Below are positions 1-8,091 of a DNA stretch of 64,000 bases, one piece after another (positions within the stretch are counted from its first letter, which is position 1; every line of letters begins with the position of its first letter). The position numbers and the translations under genes are program-made. Source of the DNA: Peribacillus sp. FSL P2-0133 (lineage in GTDB: Bacteria; Bacillota; Bacilli; Bacillales; DSM-1321). The notes beneath the pieces were generated by a model that was given only the letters and a program-made list of their open reading frames with translations, had not been told where the DNA came from and did no database searches. The stretch spans positions 2,602,001-2,666,000 of the forward strand of contig NZ_CP150254.1 in NCBI RefSeq assembly GCF_037975445.1. The letters run 5' to 3'.

Positions 1-97
1 TAAGCAGAAATGGGACGAAGTTTTCAGTAAAGCCGATATTAATTATGAAGTGGACATAAGGATCATAGACTTCGGTTCAAAAGGAGGGGTAAAGTGA
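1..97 (+). CDS. Ger(x)C spore germination protein, C-terminal end (partial)
   Basis: An open frame enters from the left edge and stops at a TGA at 95-97, leaving 31 residues. They read KQKWDEVFSKADINYEVDIR followed by a short Gly/Lys-rich tail. The pattern W-D-x-x-F, then an acidic/alanine turn, then an alternating hydrophobic strand is the usual end of Ger(x)C lipoproteins, the C subunits of nutrient germinant receptors in the spore inner membrane. A complete gerA-type operon occurs further on in this window, so this would be a second receptor locus. The fragment is short, so the family call is an inference from its ending. Confidence 0.6.
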   Translation, partial: KQKWDEVFSKADINYEVDIRIIDFGSKGGVK

Positions 98-99
98 AT

Positions 100-150
100 G
101 GACATACGAATAAAGACCTTCCAAATGCGAAGATTTTTATTCGTATGTCC
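100..150. terminator. Inverted repeat between gerC tail and amine oxidase
   Basis: A perfect 15-bp inverted repeat (100-114 against 136-150) with a 21-nt loop lies just after the germination gene stop. The 3' T-run is poor (tcttta), so it may be a weak bidirectional terminator separating the two convergent genes. Confidence 0.5.
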
Positions 151-192
151 TCTTTAGTCGATTGATTACTTAATGCCAAAGAAAATGTCCAT

Positions 193-1677
193 TCAAGGCT
201 CACTGGATGTTTTAGGCAGATTCGTCACTTCATGTGCAACCCTGATGCCGGATTGAATGGCTCCTTCAATCCATGCTGGTACGGTTGATGTATGCTCACC
301 AGCAAAGTGGACCCTTCCTTCAGGAGTTGGGATGTATGGAAACAAGTCCGTTTCCTGACCAGGTTTAAACATGGAGAAAGCGCCATATGAATACTGATTC
401 AGTGTCCAGCTATATGAAGCCCCTGATAAAAAATGATCGTATACTTGTTTTCCATGGACCTGAGCCAAATTTTTCAATGCGTGTTGTATACGGTCTTTTT
501 CAGGAAGTATATCCCACAAAGTGGCGTCATCTTCCCATGTATAACTTGCTAAGATGAGACCGGATTCACTCTGGTTGCTCGTTTGGCTGGGGTAATAAGA
601 AAATCTAATGGGTAAATCGGTCGTCAATTTACCGCCGAAGATTCCTTCCTTTTCCCAAAACCTATGTGTAAATTGAAGTCCAATTTTCGTGGACGCAGCA
701 TAATGGAGTTCCCTTATTGCCTTCCACTTATTATGGGAAAATGAATTCCGGGGTTCAATATCCATAAATTGCAACAATTGAAGTGGGATAGTCACGATGG
801 CAAGGTCACCGGTAACCGTTAAGGGGTTTTGGCTTTGAGTATGTTTAGAGTGGATGGTGACTTGATTATCATGTTGGATGAGCTTTGTCACTTCATATCT
901 GAAGTTTAGATTATCCTTCAATTCCGGTAGAAAAGCATAAGGAAGCCGGTCGTTTCCTCCTTCGATTGCAAAAAATTCCATGTCTGGATTTAAGAGTGGC
1001 ATAAGCTCCCGAAGTATGGCAGGAAAAGAAAGTTCCGGGAATCCTTCTAATCCCAGTAGGACTTTGATGCTTTCAATTGCCCCTGTTGAAAGACTCATTC
1101 CTACTGGATTGTACTGTAAAAAGAAGCTCATGGAGTATTTATCAAACTCTTTGATGACTATTTCCCAATTTCTACTTGGGTTTTGAATGATGAAGTCAGT
1201 CACAGGCTTAATTGCCATGTTGAGTAATTCTTCAGCTGTTTTACCTCTTTCATGGGGAGCTACAGGGTACCTCAGTATATCCGGGTTCCGTTGATATATG
1301 GCAGCGGTTGTCTTGATTCCGTTGGCATAAATGGGATCATTAGGAGTCGCATTAACAAAAGTGTTGACTCGTAAACCATACTTCTTGATGTATTCAGCAA
1401 CTAAGTAATGATAATTCGGAATGCGCATGGCACCGGCTTCAAGGTAGGAACCTTCTGAAAATGGCTCACGTATGGTCAAAACACGCCCTCCGACCCTCCC
1501 GGTTGCTTCCAATATCGTAACCTCGTGCCCCGCTTGTTTTAAAAGGGATGCTGCAACCAACCCAGACATGCCGGCACCAATGATAATGATTTTTTTTGGG
1601 ATCTGGGAATGCCCCAGGCCATTTCTGATAACAGCAAGCATTTGATCGGGTGAAAGCGGATCTTTGAAAAAGGACAA
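193..1677 (-). CDS. Flavin-containing amine oxidase, L-amino-acid oxidase-like (YobN type)
   Basis: 494-residue FAD-dependent oxidoreductase of the monoamine/L-amino-acid oxidase superfamily, expected to oxidise an amino acid or amine to the imine with release of hydrogen peroxide. The dinucleotide-binding motif IIIIGAGMSGLVAASLL lies at about residues 30-46, followed by the GG-doublet motif GRVGGRV. The C-terminal FAD-contact segment HFAGEHTSTVPAWIEGAIQS is intact. The start is TTG, chosen because gaggag lies about 9 nt upstream and no ATG fits. There is no signal peptide, so it is probably cytoplasmic. It converges with the germination gene on its left. B. subtilis YobN is the closest remembered relative; the substrate is not known. 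Confidence 0.8.
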   Translation of the reverse strand: MSFFKDPLSPDQMLAVIRNGLGHSQIPKKIIIIGAGMSGLVAASLLKQAGHEVTILEATGRVGGRVLTIREPFSEGSYLEAGAMRIPNYHYLVAEYIKKYGLRVNTFVNATPNDPIYANGIKTTAAIYQRNPDILRYPVAPHERGKTAEELLNMAIKPVTDFIIQNPSRNWEIVIKEFDKYSMSFFLQYNPVGMSLSTGAIESIKVLLGLEGFPELSFPAILRELMPLLNPDMEFFAIEGGNDRLPYAFLPELKDNLNFRYEVTKLIQHDNQVTIHSKHTQSQNPLTVTGDLAIVTIPLQLLQFMDIEPRNSFSHNKWKAIRELHYAASTKIGLQFTHRFWEKEGIFGGKLTTDLPIRFSYYPSQTSNQSESGLILASYTWEDDATLWDILPEKDRIQHALKNLAQVHGKQVYDHFLSGASYSWTLNQYSYGAFSMFKPGQETDLFPYIPTPEGRVHFAGEHTSTVPAWIEGAIQSGIRVAHEVTNLPKTSSEP

Positions 1678-2211
1678 AGGGTTTTTCTCCTCTCTTGTTA
1701 CACTTTCTATATGGGATTTAAGCTATCTTATTCCTATTGGGTCACCATTTATGAAGGATCTTCAATAATTTGTCATGATTGATTATAACTATCATATTCC
1801 TCTAGGTTTATCCTTTATGTGAATACTCTATTATTAGATATTTAAGGTGCATGAATAAGTTGTTTATTGTTAAAAGATGATGCCATTTTTTTCGGAAGCT
1901 AACTATCTAAAGACTACAATTTATAATGGAGCCGAATTTAATTTAGAAAGTTAGAGAAGCAGTGTTCAGCTTTTTTGAACAATGGGATGAAATAACGAAG
2001 AATGCTATTCGCAACCTTATTTCGGAAAAAACTCACCAATCTATATATATGAATAACAGTTGATTAAGCAATAAAAAAGCGGATAACTGAGGCAATTATC
2101 GTTCTTTGTCTTTTGAAAAAACGCTAATTAGCATAACAATTGGAGTTAGTATAGTTTCATAAATTTTAGCGAGTGCGCATAATAAGTGCTCAGTGAAGAA
2201 ATAATACGACC
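1678..2211. other. AT-rich intergenic stretch, no gene recognised
   Basis: Upstream region of the amine oxidase. I see no convincing start with a ribosome binding site and no relic of a known family before the IS3 fragment at 2212. The promoter of the minus-strand oxidase should lie in the first 150 bases but no clear sigma-A hexamers stood out. Confidence 0.4.
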
Positions 2212-2406
2212 CCGTCCTCCCTTGACCGGTGGATTCACTAGTATGAAAAGGCTGGTTCCTTCCAAGAGAATGACAACAGTTCACTCGAGCAGGAGGAGCT
2301 TTTAATGCTACGTAAAGAGCTTGAGCAACAGCAGATGGTGAATGATATTTTAAAGCAAGCTTCGTATTCTCGGAACACTAGGCTACATACGCCGATAGTG
2401 TTTTAA
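2212..2406 (+). pseudogene. IS3-family transposase OrfA remnant
   Basis: Reading in one frame gives ...SLDRWIH, a TAG stop at 2239-2241, then YEKAGSFQENDNSSLEQEEL, followed by L-M-L-R-K-E-L and a short tail to a TAA at 2404. This matches the end of IS3/IS150-group OrfA proteins: helix-turn-helix end, W-x-x-x-Y-E, then the leucine-zipper segment LRKELEQQQMVNDILKQA that precedes the frameshift into OrfB. The TAG looks like a CAG change. OrfB, the DDE catalytic part, is absent, so the element is dead. It marks the left side of the 2-6 kb debris field. Confidence 0.6.
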
Positions 2407-2487
2407 GGTTAAAAAGCGCAAAATTGTATCATAATATAACCATATACTAAAAGTTTACATAGGTGATGATTTCAGGTCCCATGTTTT

Positions 2488-2493
2488 AGGAGG
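2488..2493 (+). promoter_or_regulatory. Strong Shine-Dalgarno AGGAGG pointing at an ATA codon
   Basis: A consensus AGGAGG lies 8 nt upstream of codon ATA at 2502-2504, which is in frame with the acyl-CoA thioesterase. No ATG, GTG or TTG sits at this spacing, and the in-frame codon just before the motif is a stop (TAG at 2487-2489). This site decides the start of the next gene. Confidence 0.65.
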
Positions 2494-2501
2494 ACGGGTT
2501 T

Positions 2502-3008
2502 ATAGAAGCGAAATATTGCAGAGAATCAAGGGTCATAAGAACGAGTCGTATATTTCCAAATGATGTGAACAATCATAATACATTATTTGGCGGCAAATTA
2601 ATGAGTGATGTCGATCAAGTAGCATCGATTTCTGCAGCACGTCATAGTCGAAGTGAATGTGTAACTGCTTCCACAGATTCAGTTGACTTTTTACATCCCA
2701 TTCGTACAACAGATTCAGTGTGTTTTATATCTTATGTGGCATGGACCGGCACATCTTCAATGGAGGTTTTTGTGAAAATTATTGCTGAAGATTTAAAAAG
2801 CAGTGTTCGTAGAATTGCAGCGACTGCTCTATTAACATTTGTTGCACTAGATGAACATAAACGTCCAACACGTGTTCCAAAAGTTATTCCGGAGACAGAA
2901 GAAGAAAAAAAATTACATGAAACGGCATTAGATCGAGCAAGTATGCGGCAACAGAGAAAACAAAAAAGCAAAGATGTGGCAACGTTTTTAAATGTAGATT
3001 ATCCTTAA
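2502..3008 (+). CDS. Acyl-CoA thioesterase (YkhA-like hotdog), with ATA in place of the start codon
   Basis: Cytoplasmic hotdog-fold acyl-CoA hydrolase releasing free acid and CoA. Conserved blocks are R-T-S-R-I-F-P-N-D-V-N at about 14-24, the hotdog signature NTLFGGKLMSDVDQVASISA, and TASTDSVDFLHPI followed by SMEVFVKI. Homology to B. subtilis YkhA begins about 21 residues before the first canonical start, a GTG at 2565 that has no ribosome binding site. Extending back gives 168 residues from an ATA codon with an ideal AGGAGG 8 nt upstream. Either ATA replaced ATG and expression is impaired, or initiation occurs at ATA or, inefficiently, at the GTG. The rest of the frame is undamaged, so the lesion would be recent. 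Confidence 0.75.
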   Translation: MEAKYCRESRVIRTSRIFPNDVNNHNTLFGGKLMSDVDQVASISAARHSRSECVTASTDSVDFLHPIRTTDSVCFISYVAWTGTSSMEVFVKIIAEDLKSSVRRIAATALLTFVALDEHKRPTRVPKVIPETEEEKKLHETALDRASMRQQRKQKSKDVATFLNVDYP

Positions 3009-3139
3009 CTTTCATATAGTAACCTATAACCTACGAGGTGCAAAGAAGGTAAGAGGCAATCCTTATCAATATCGATCAAGTTGAAAAGCCGGACAATAAG
3101 CAAAGTGAAGCATTAGATTTACTAAGTTCACCCCAGTCT

Positions 3140-3590
3140 TTTTTCCGGCTATCGTTCTCAACATAATGATTAGTTGGGCCTACAAAGGGACGAGTTCGTT
3201 TTCATCCAGAAATAACTGTTTATCCATGTCGATGAAATTTAAAATTTGGGATTATTGATCTTCCTGTTGATAGAGGAAAAGGCTTATTGTTTGCGATTCC
3301 CCATAACATTACCTCTTCTTAATTAGATCAGTTAAGTCGAGGGAATTTGGCTGCGATAAGTCAAATTGTTGGAACAAACAAAGATATTATAGTTCTGGTG
3401 GATTAACGGCTTCATACTTTGAATGGATGCAAAACAATCAGGCCAGTATTGGACAGAAAAAATGGCAGAAAAATTACGAAATAATAGTCATTCTTTTCAA
3501 ACGGTTTCTTCCATAGCACAAAATTATCAAATAGATATGCGTCTAGCTGCTAACATGGCTCGGTGTAAGTATGAAATTTGGAATCTCTAA
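3140..3590 (+). pseudogene. Internally deleted, frameshifted glutamate dehydrogenase remnant
   Basis: Pieces in different frames match NAD-dependent glutamate dehydrogenase (GudB/RocG). [10 protein letters not shown] and G-P-T-K-G-R-V-R-F-H-P-E are the N-terminal [22 protein letters not shown] block; next come FGIIDLP...GKG and the LDQLSRGNLAAISQIVGTNK block. The sequence then jumps to LTASYFEWMQNNQ and, after another shift, QYWTEKMAEKLRNN and IDMRLAANMA, which belong to the extreme C-terminus. About 230 internal residues (substrate-binding end and NAD domain) are missing and there are several stops. It cannot encode an enzyme. Start and end are approximate limits of recognisable homology. 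Confidence 0.75.
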
Positions 3591-3626
3591 TTTATTTCTT
3601 TAGAAAGTGAGGTTTTTAAGGTGAAA

Positions 3627-4507
3627 GTAAGCGTCAAATATTCCCCACCTACTACTTGTAAATAGCTCATGAGATAATCTCCTTACATCATACATGTGGA
3701 GGTTTTTTTATGAAAAAACGCCTTATAAAGAAAGAATGGGAAGCTCACCCGAAACGTTTTTTAACGGGTTATCAAGGTTATTTACAAGTGATGGATATAG
3801 TTATAGTGGTTACAATCAAGTACCGGATGTCACCCTTGTGGGATGTTGGGCGCATGCCAGACGTAAGTTTGATGAATCCTTAAAGGCTTTACCTGATTCA
3901 CAGAAAGGAAAAAAGGTGAAGGCGAGCGAAGGGTTGTATTTCTGTAATCAACTCTATTCTATCGAAAGATAGCTAAAACATGTCGACCCTACAGAACGAC
4001 ATGAGCAGCGACTGGAAAAAAGCAGGCCCATTCTGGACCTTTTTTCAGCATGGCTTTATGAACAAAAAGATCTCGTTCTACCAAAAAGTGCGCTAGGAAA
4101 AGCTATCACTTATTGTTTGAATCAATGGAAGCATCTTGAAGCTTTTTTATTGGACGGGCATTTAGAAATCGACAACAACAGAAGTGAACGTTCCATTAAG
4201 CCGTTTGTGATTGGGAGAAAAAATTGGATGTTTTCTAATACACCGCGAGGTGCTAGAGGGAGTGCCATCATGTATAGTGTGGTTGAAACGGCAAAAGAGA
4301 ACAATTTGAGTCCCTATCATTATCTTCGCTATTTGTTTGAGACGCTGCCAAATATGGATCTAACGAATAAAATAGAAATAGATAAAGTCTTGCCGTGGTC
4401 ATCTAGTTTACCCTCGGCATGCAGAGTACCGATAAAAAGTGAAGCAAACAAAACATAGTCCCGAAATACACCACCCATGTAGTATTTGGGGGCTACTTGA
4501 CGTTCAC
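3627..4507 (+). mobile_element. Degraded IS66-family element with both terminal repeats
   Basis: The transposase remnant is bracketed by imperfect inverted ends: GTAAGCGTCAAATATTCCCC at 3627 onward, and its counterpart read on the minus strand from 4507, GTGAACGTCAAGTAGCCCCC. They agree at 16 of 21 positions and begin with the GTAA/GTGA typical of the IS66 family. No matching 8-bp target duplication was found in the flanks. At about 880 bp it is far shorter than a full IS66, so most of the element including the transposase N-terminus has been deleted. It abuts the truncated RHS gene, suggesting it helped truncate it. Confidence 0.65.
3694..4458 (+). pseudogene. IS66 transposase (TnpC) C-terminal remnant with premature stop
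   Basis: Two adjacent open stretches belong to one DDE transposase. The first has the D-G-Y-S-x-Y-N block and GCWAHARRKFDESLKALP. The second has the EIDNNRSERSIKPFVIGRKN block with the catalytic glutamate and the C-terminal S-x-x-H-Y-L-R-Y-L-F-E motif. They are separated by one in-frame TAG at 3970-3972; the bases beyond it continue the homologous reading (LKHVDPTERHEQRLEKSRPI). The N-terminal zinc-finger half is missing, and a small frameshift precedes the D-G-Y block, where the longest frame picks up unrelated leader residues. Non-functional. Confidence 0.8.
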
Positions 4508-4568
4508 TTTCTTATGGGGTCAGCTGTTGGACAGCTGATTAATAACAATACATAGAATACCACTTGGT

Positions 4569-5308
4569 ATGATTGTCAAAGCAAAAGATGATGCAGGTAA
4601 GTTTGACACCAAAGCATATCAATTTATCACGAACCAACGTGGCGATGTCTTAAGCATTCGTGACAGCGAAGATAAAGAAGTCGGTTCATATCAATACGAT
4701 GCGTATGGCAATATTTTAGCCGTAAAAGGCACAGTGGCGAAAGAAAACCCAGTAGGTTATGCGGGTTATTACTATGATGAAGAAACGAAAAATTATTATT
4801 TACAAGCCCGTTATTACAATCCAGAGAATGGTCTATTCCTAGCATTAGATCCACACTCAGGTGACGATGATGAACCACTTTCGCAGAATGGGTATACTTA
4901 TGCGAATAATAAACCCGTAATGTATACAGATCCAGATGGGGAAATTGCAAAATATATTGCTCAAGCATTACTTTTTTTGGCAAAACCTTTAATAAAGAGA
5001 TATGGAGGAGCAGCTTTAACAAAAGCAAGAAAGTATATGGTTCAAAAAGCTTCTAAATATTTTTAAAAATAGGGTTCTAAATATAGCATTAAGTCTGATG
5101 GAGGAGTATTACTTAAAGTTATTGAGAAAGGGAAAGGACGAGTTTTTTCTATAGACTATCATACACTACCAAAGGTAGCTTATTTGGAAAAATGGGAAAG
5201 AAAACCAGTAAGCAATATCGAAAAGGAATTTGGCATTATCATTATAAATCAGGGGTGCATTACATTATAGCTGAATTTATACCAACTAATGTCTATATAA
5301 AAACATAA
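4569..5308 (+). pseudogene. RHS/YD-repeat toxin tip with frameshifted C-terminal toxin domain
   Basis: The first 165 codons encode an RHS-repeat-associated core tip: N-Q-R-G-D-V-L-S-I-R-D, YDAYGNILAV, GYAGYYYDEETKNYYLQARYY, NPENGLFLALDP and YTYANNKPVMYTDPDGE. This hypervariable boundary marks polymorphic toxins such as WapA. The frame stops at 5064-5066, but shifted frames continue as S-K-Y-S-I-K-S-D-G-G-V-L-L-K-V and then GSLFGKMGKKTSKQYRKGIW and a H-Y-I-I-A-E-F-I-P-T-N ending at TAA 5306. So the toxin domain is present but broken by at least two shifts. The large N-terminal shell with secretion signal is missing. The toxin family was not recognised. Confidence 0.7.
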
Positions 5309-5331
5309 GCAAATTATAAGGTGGTATGGAA

Positions 5332-5877
5332 ATGGAAATATCATTAAATGATTTTTTAGTTGGAGACGGTTTTTCATATATTTTTAAATCTGGAAAGAGA
5401 GGGATGATTAATTTTTATTTTTTTATTGATTCAGTTGAAGAGGATTTAACTACGAGTTATAGCCAAAGCTTAAAAGAATTTTTAAAAAAATTAAATAAGT
5501 ATCCGATTTATTTGCATGGAATTAGTGGTTCGAAGGAAATTAATATATCGAAAGGAGCAAAAACATCGAAAGTTGCGCCTAGAAATTATCATCATTTAGT
5601 AGAAATAAATAATATTGAAGAGCTAGTCAATTATTTTCCTAAAGCCTATTTGGACGCTTTTAACAATGATAGTATTTTGTTTTCTACTGAGAAAACAATA
5701 GAAATGGATTTTACGAGTGACATTGGTTTAGCGAGATTTATTTTGGATTATACAAAAACGACATCAAAAGATAGATATTATCTTTGGGTAGGCCATGACG
5801 GAATAGGTTTTGACTTCGTTTCGAATTTTTCTGATTATCCGTACAATAAAGTTCCGATTACAAGTGATGAGGATTAA
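5332..5877 (+). CDS. Candidate immunity protein for the adjacent RHS toxin
   Basis: 181-residue soluble, acidic protein with no signal peptide or membrane segment and no family I can name. It begins 24 bases after the toxin remnant stops and is on the same strand, the usual position of a polymorphic-toxin immunity gene. ATG 5332 is preferred to ATG 5326 because AAGGTGG is then about 7 nt upstream rather than touching the start. The frame is intact while its toxin partner is broken, as expected for an orphan immunity gene retained for protection. Base composition is strongly AT-rich. Function is inferred from position only. Confidence 0.5.
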   Translation: MEISLNDFLVGDGFSYIFKSGKRGMINFYFFIDSVEEDLTTSYSQSLKEFLKKLNKYPIYLHGISGSKEINISKGAKTSKVAPRNYHHLVEINNIEELVNYFPKAYLDAFNNDSILFSTEKTIEMDFTSDIGLARFILDYTKTTSKDRYYLWVGHDGIGFDFVSNFSDYPYNKVPITSDED

Positions 5878-5918
5878 ACGAAAACGTATCAATTTATCAT
5901 ATTTATCAAAGATTTTGA

Positions 5919-6107
5919 CTTAATATTAAATATGATTATGAAAATTATAAAATATTTATAGAACTTGTTATAGAATCAATCAAAGCATGGAGAAAAGGAC
6001 GTAACTACGATTCATTTCCAACACCTCCAACACCTTTTTTAACGTTCATCCGAAGTGATGTTCAAGATATTTTATCTGATCATCAACAGAAAATTAGATT
6101 TTTTTAA
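5919..6107 (+). pseudogene. Unrecognised gene fragment, possibly another immunity remnant
   Basis: A startless open stretch of 62 codons ending at TAA 6105 reads ...YDYENYKIFIELVIESIKAW and goes on to RKGRNYDSFPTPPTPF. It looks like the C-terminal part of a real protein rather than random sequence, with a hydrophobic helix and a Pro-rich turn. A TGA sits immediately upstream in frame. No family recognised. Its place after an immunity-like gene fits a decaying toxin/immunity cassette. Confidence 0.3.
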
Positions 6108-6173
6108 AATAAATTTTATTGCCTTTTTTAACGTTTATTCAAAGAAACAACAATTGACAAAAAGTTCTATAGT

Positions 6174-6210
6174 AAAGCCCGACCATTCGTTCAAAATGGT
6201 CGGGCTTTTT
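6174..6210. terminator. Rho-independent terminator
   Basis: Perfect 14-bp stem aaagcccgaccatt/aatggtcgggcttt with a 7-nt loop, followed by T residues. It closes the toxin/immunity remnant region. Confidence 0.8.
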
Positions 6211-6610
6211 AATGAGGTACAGTTGATTAAATTCGATTATTCAAGATACGTAAACCATTTAAAATAACAAGAATGGTACTACTTGTAATCATACGTGCTT
6301 ATTGGAAGTTAATTCATTTAAAAGAATCCGTGTATTTATAATCAATCTTTTTTATAAAAATCTCTATAACCTAAAAATCAAATCCATACATTTTGATCAA
6401 TCTTCGTGCAAAATGTGTGGGTTTCTTCTATTATAAATTCAGCTTTTGCAGCACACTTTTGATCAAACTTTATTTTAACCCTACATTTACAGTGGGAATG
6501 GTATTGGAGTTGGATAAGCATGTATGTTTTATTACATATTTCATATAGGATTTTCACTAGACTTAGAGCTTAGAAATAGTGAAAAAATTAAGCACGAGGC
6601 GCTGGCCGAT
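6211..6610. other. Intergenic, nothing recognised
   Basis: About 400 bases of AT-rich sequence after the terminator. No start with a plausible ribosome binding site, no recognised relic and no strong hairpin. Confidence 0.4.
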
Positions 6611-6649
6611 AAAAAGAAGAGAGCATCTGTAAACTACACAGCTGCCCTC
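6611..6649 (-). terminator. Terminator of the M28 peptidase gene
   Basis: On the minus strand a 12-bp stem (6649-6638 with 6630-6619, two non-Watson-Crick positions, one of them a possible G-U pair) is followed by ttcttttt. It lies about 55 bases after the peptidase stop. Confidence 0.6.
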
Positions 6650-6702
6650 CTGATTTTCTCCAAGATCCATTATTAATCTCGTAATTCTGTACAATGAAGT
6701 AT

Positions 6703-8091
6703 TTAATCTACCGGACGGTCATCAAAATCATAGTCTACCGTGCCAGGAGCTACACGTGCATTTGTTAATGCCGGAGTTTCCGGACGGGCAATTTGATACA
6801 CACTGGCACCGACAATTTCAGCTGCTTGCTGCAATTTTTCTTTCGATATCTTATCCAGTGTATCTGTAGGCTGGTGATACCAAGGCTCTACAGGGGAATG
6901 GATAAACAAGGCGGATGGAATGCCAAGCTCATGGAATGGTTGGTGGTCACTCCTGCCCAGCTGTCCATAAGGAATCGCAACATCCATCGTTCTGGCCCCT
7001 GCTGAGGAACCCAGGTCCGTCACAAGGTTTTTCATTCCATCAATGGTATACATAATCAAACCACCTGCAGGATTATCCTCTCCAGCATCACGTCCGCCTA
7101 TCATATCCATTTGGAAGTGAGCCACCATGCGGTCTACATCCTCTTTGGGAAGGGAATCTGCATAGAAGGATGATCCAACGAGCCCTCTTTCCTCAGATCC
7201 GAACGTGAGGAAGCGAATTTCAGTGTCAATTGGCGTTTTGGCCAGGATCCTTGCCAGTTCCAGCACAGCTGATACACCCGAAGCATCATCGTTTGCACCA
7301 GGGCCGCCCGGGACAGAATCATGATGGGCTCCAACAGTCACGATTTGACCATTATCCTTATTGGCTTTTGGTTTTAGGGAAGCGATGACATTGTAGGATG
7401 TCTTTTCGATTCTTTCAGCTTTTCCCACTTCCAGAGTGGACGTGATTTGTTTAGTTTTAAGCTGTTCGACCAACTCTAACCCTTGGGCTTGGGTAATGGC
7501 TACAGCAGGTATATTTTGCCCCGCTGATACTTGTCCGAAATTATTTCCTGATGGTGAGTTGTTGTACATTAAAACGCCAACCGCTCCTTTATTTAGGACA
7601 TTCTGAACCTTTTCAACAAAGGTAATGTCCCCACGTTCAACTAGTGCAATTTTCCCAGATACATTTTCTCCAACTTCCTCTGGCTTTGCTTTTCCAACAT
7701 TAACAAGTTCGGCCGTTACCTTCCCGCTGATACTGCCGCTAAGGGCACGCGGTGTTCCTCCTAAATCACTGTCACCAATTTTCACTTTTACATTTTGCAC
7801 CGTATCATAGATGGGAAAAGGCTGAACCTTTGTTTCAAAACCAAGACTCTTAAACTGACTTTCTATGTATTTGACTGCACGGAGCTCCCCTTCTGTACCA
7901 GCAGCCCTCGGTTGCTCTGATAGATAGGCAATCGTATTATACATATTGTCCGCACTAATTTTTTTGATAACTTTGTTATCAAAAGCTGTGTCAGACTGGG
8001 CATTTGTTGCCCCGTTTGTTTGTGCAAATACTGTACCAGTTGATAGAACCATACCCGCAGCTAATAGTATTGTTAGTGATTTTCTATACAT
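6703..8091 (-). CDS. Secreted M28 zinc aminopeptidase (YwaD-like)
   Basis: 462-residue exported aminopeptidase. Residues 1-23 form a signal peptide (MYRKSLTILLAAGMVLSTGT, then VFAQ). A protease-associated insert at roughly 115-225 precedes the M28 catalytic core. Zinc-site candidates in order are H256 and D258 in GAHHDSVPGGPG, D268 in ANDDASG, the catalytic E300-E301 pair, D329 in QMDMIGG and H406 in WYHQPTD, so the metal site looks complete. It would trim N-terminal residues from peptides outside the cell. The start is supported by ggaggg 5 nt upstream. Length is close to B. subtilis YwaD (about 455). It is a single-gene unit with its own terminator. Confidence 0.88.
   Translation of the reverse strand: MYRKSLTILLAAGMVLSTGTVFAQTNGATNAQSDTAFDNKVIKKISADNMYNTIAYLSEQPRAAGTEGELRAVKYIESQFKSLGFETKVQPFPIYDTVQNVKVKIGDSDLGGTPRALSGSISGKVTAELVNVGKAKPEEVGENVSGKIALVERGDITFVEKVQNVLNKGAVGVLMYNNSPSGNNFGQVSAGQNIPAVAITQAQGLELVEQLKTKQITSTLEVGKAERIEKTSYNVIASLKPKANKDNGQIVTVGAHHDSVPGGPGANDDASGVSAVLELARILAKTPIDTEIRFLTFGSEERGLVGSSFYADSLPKEDVDRMVAHFQMDMIGGRDAGEDNPAGGLIMYTIDGMKNLVTDLGSSAGARTMDVAIPYGQLGRSDHQPFHELGIPSALFIHSPVEPWYHQPTDTLDKISKEKLQQAAEIVGASVYQIARPETPALTNARVAPGTVDYDFDDRPVD

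Noticed and set aside
980-1186. Open frame on the plus strand inside the amine oxidase gene
   Set aside because: Antisense shadow of a clearly coding minus-strand gene; no ribosome binding site or homology.
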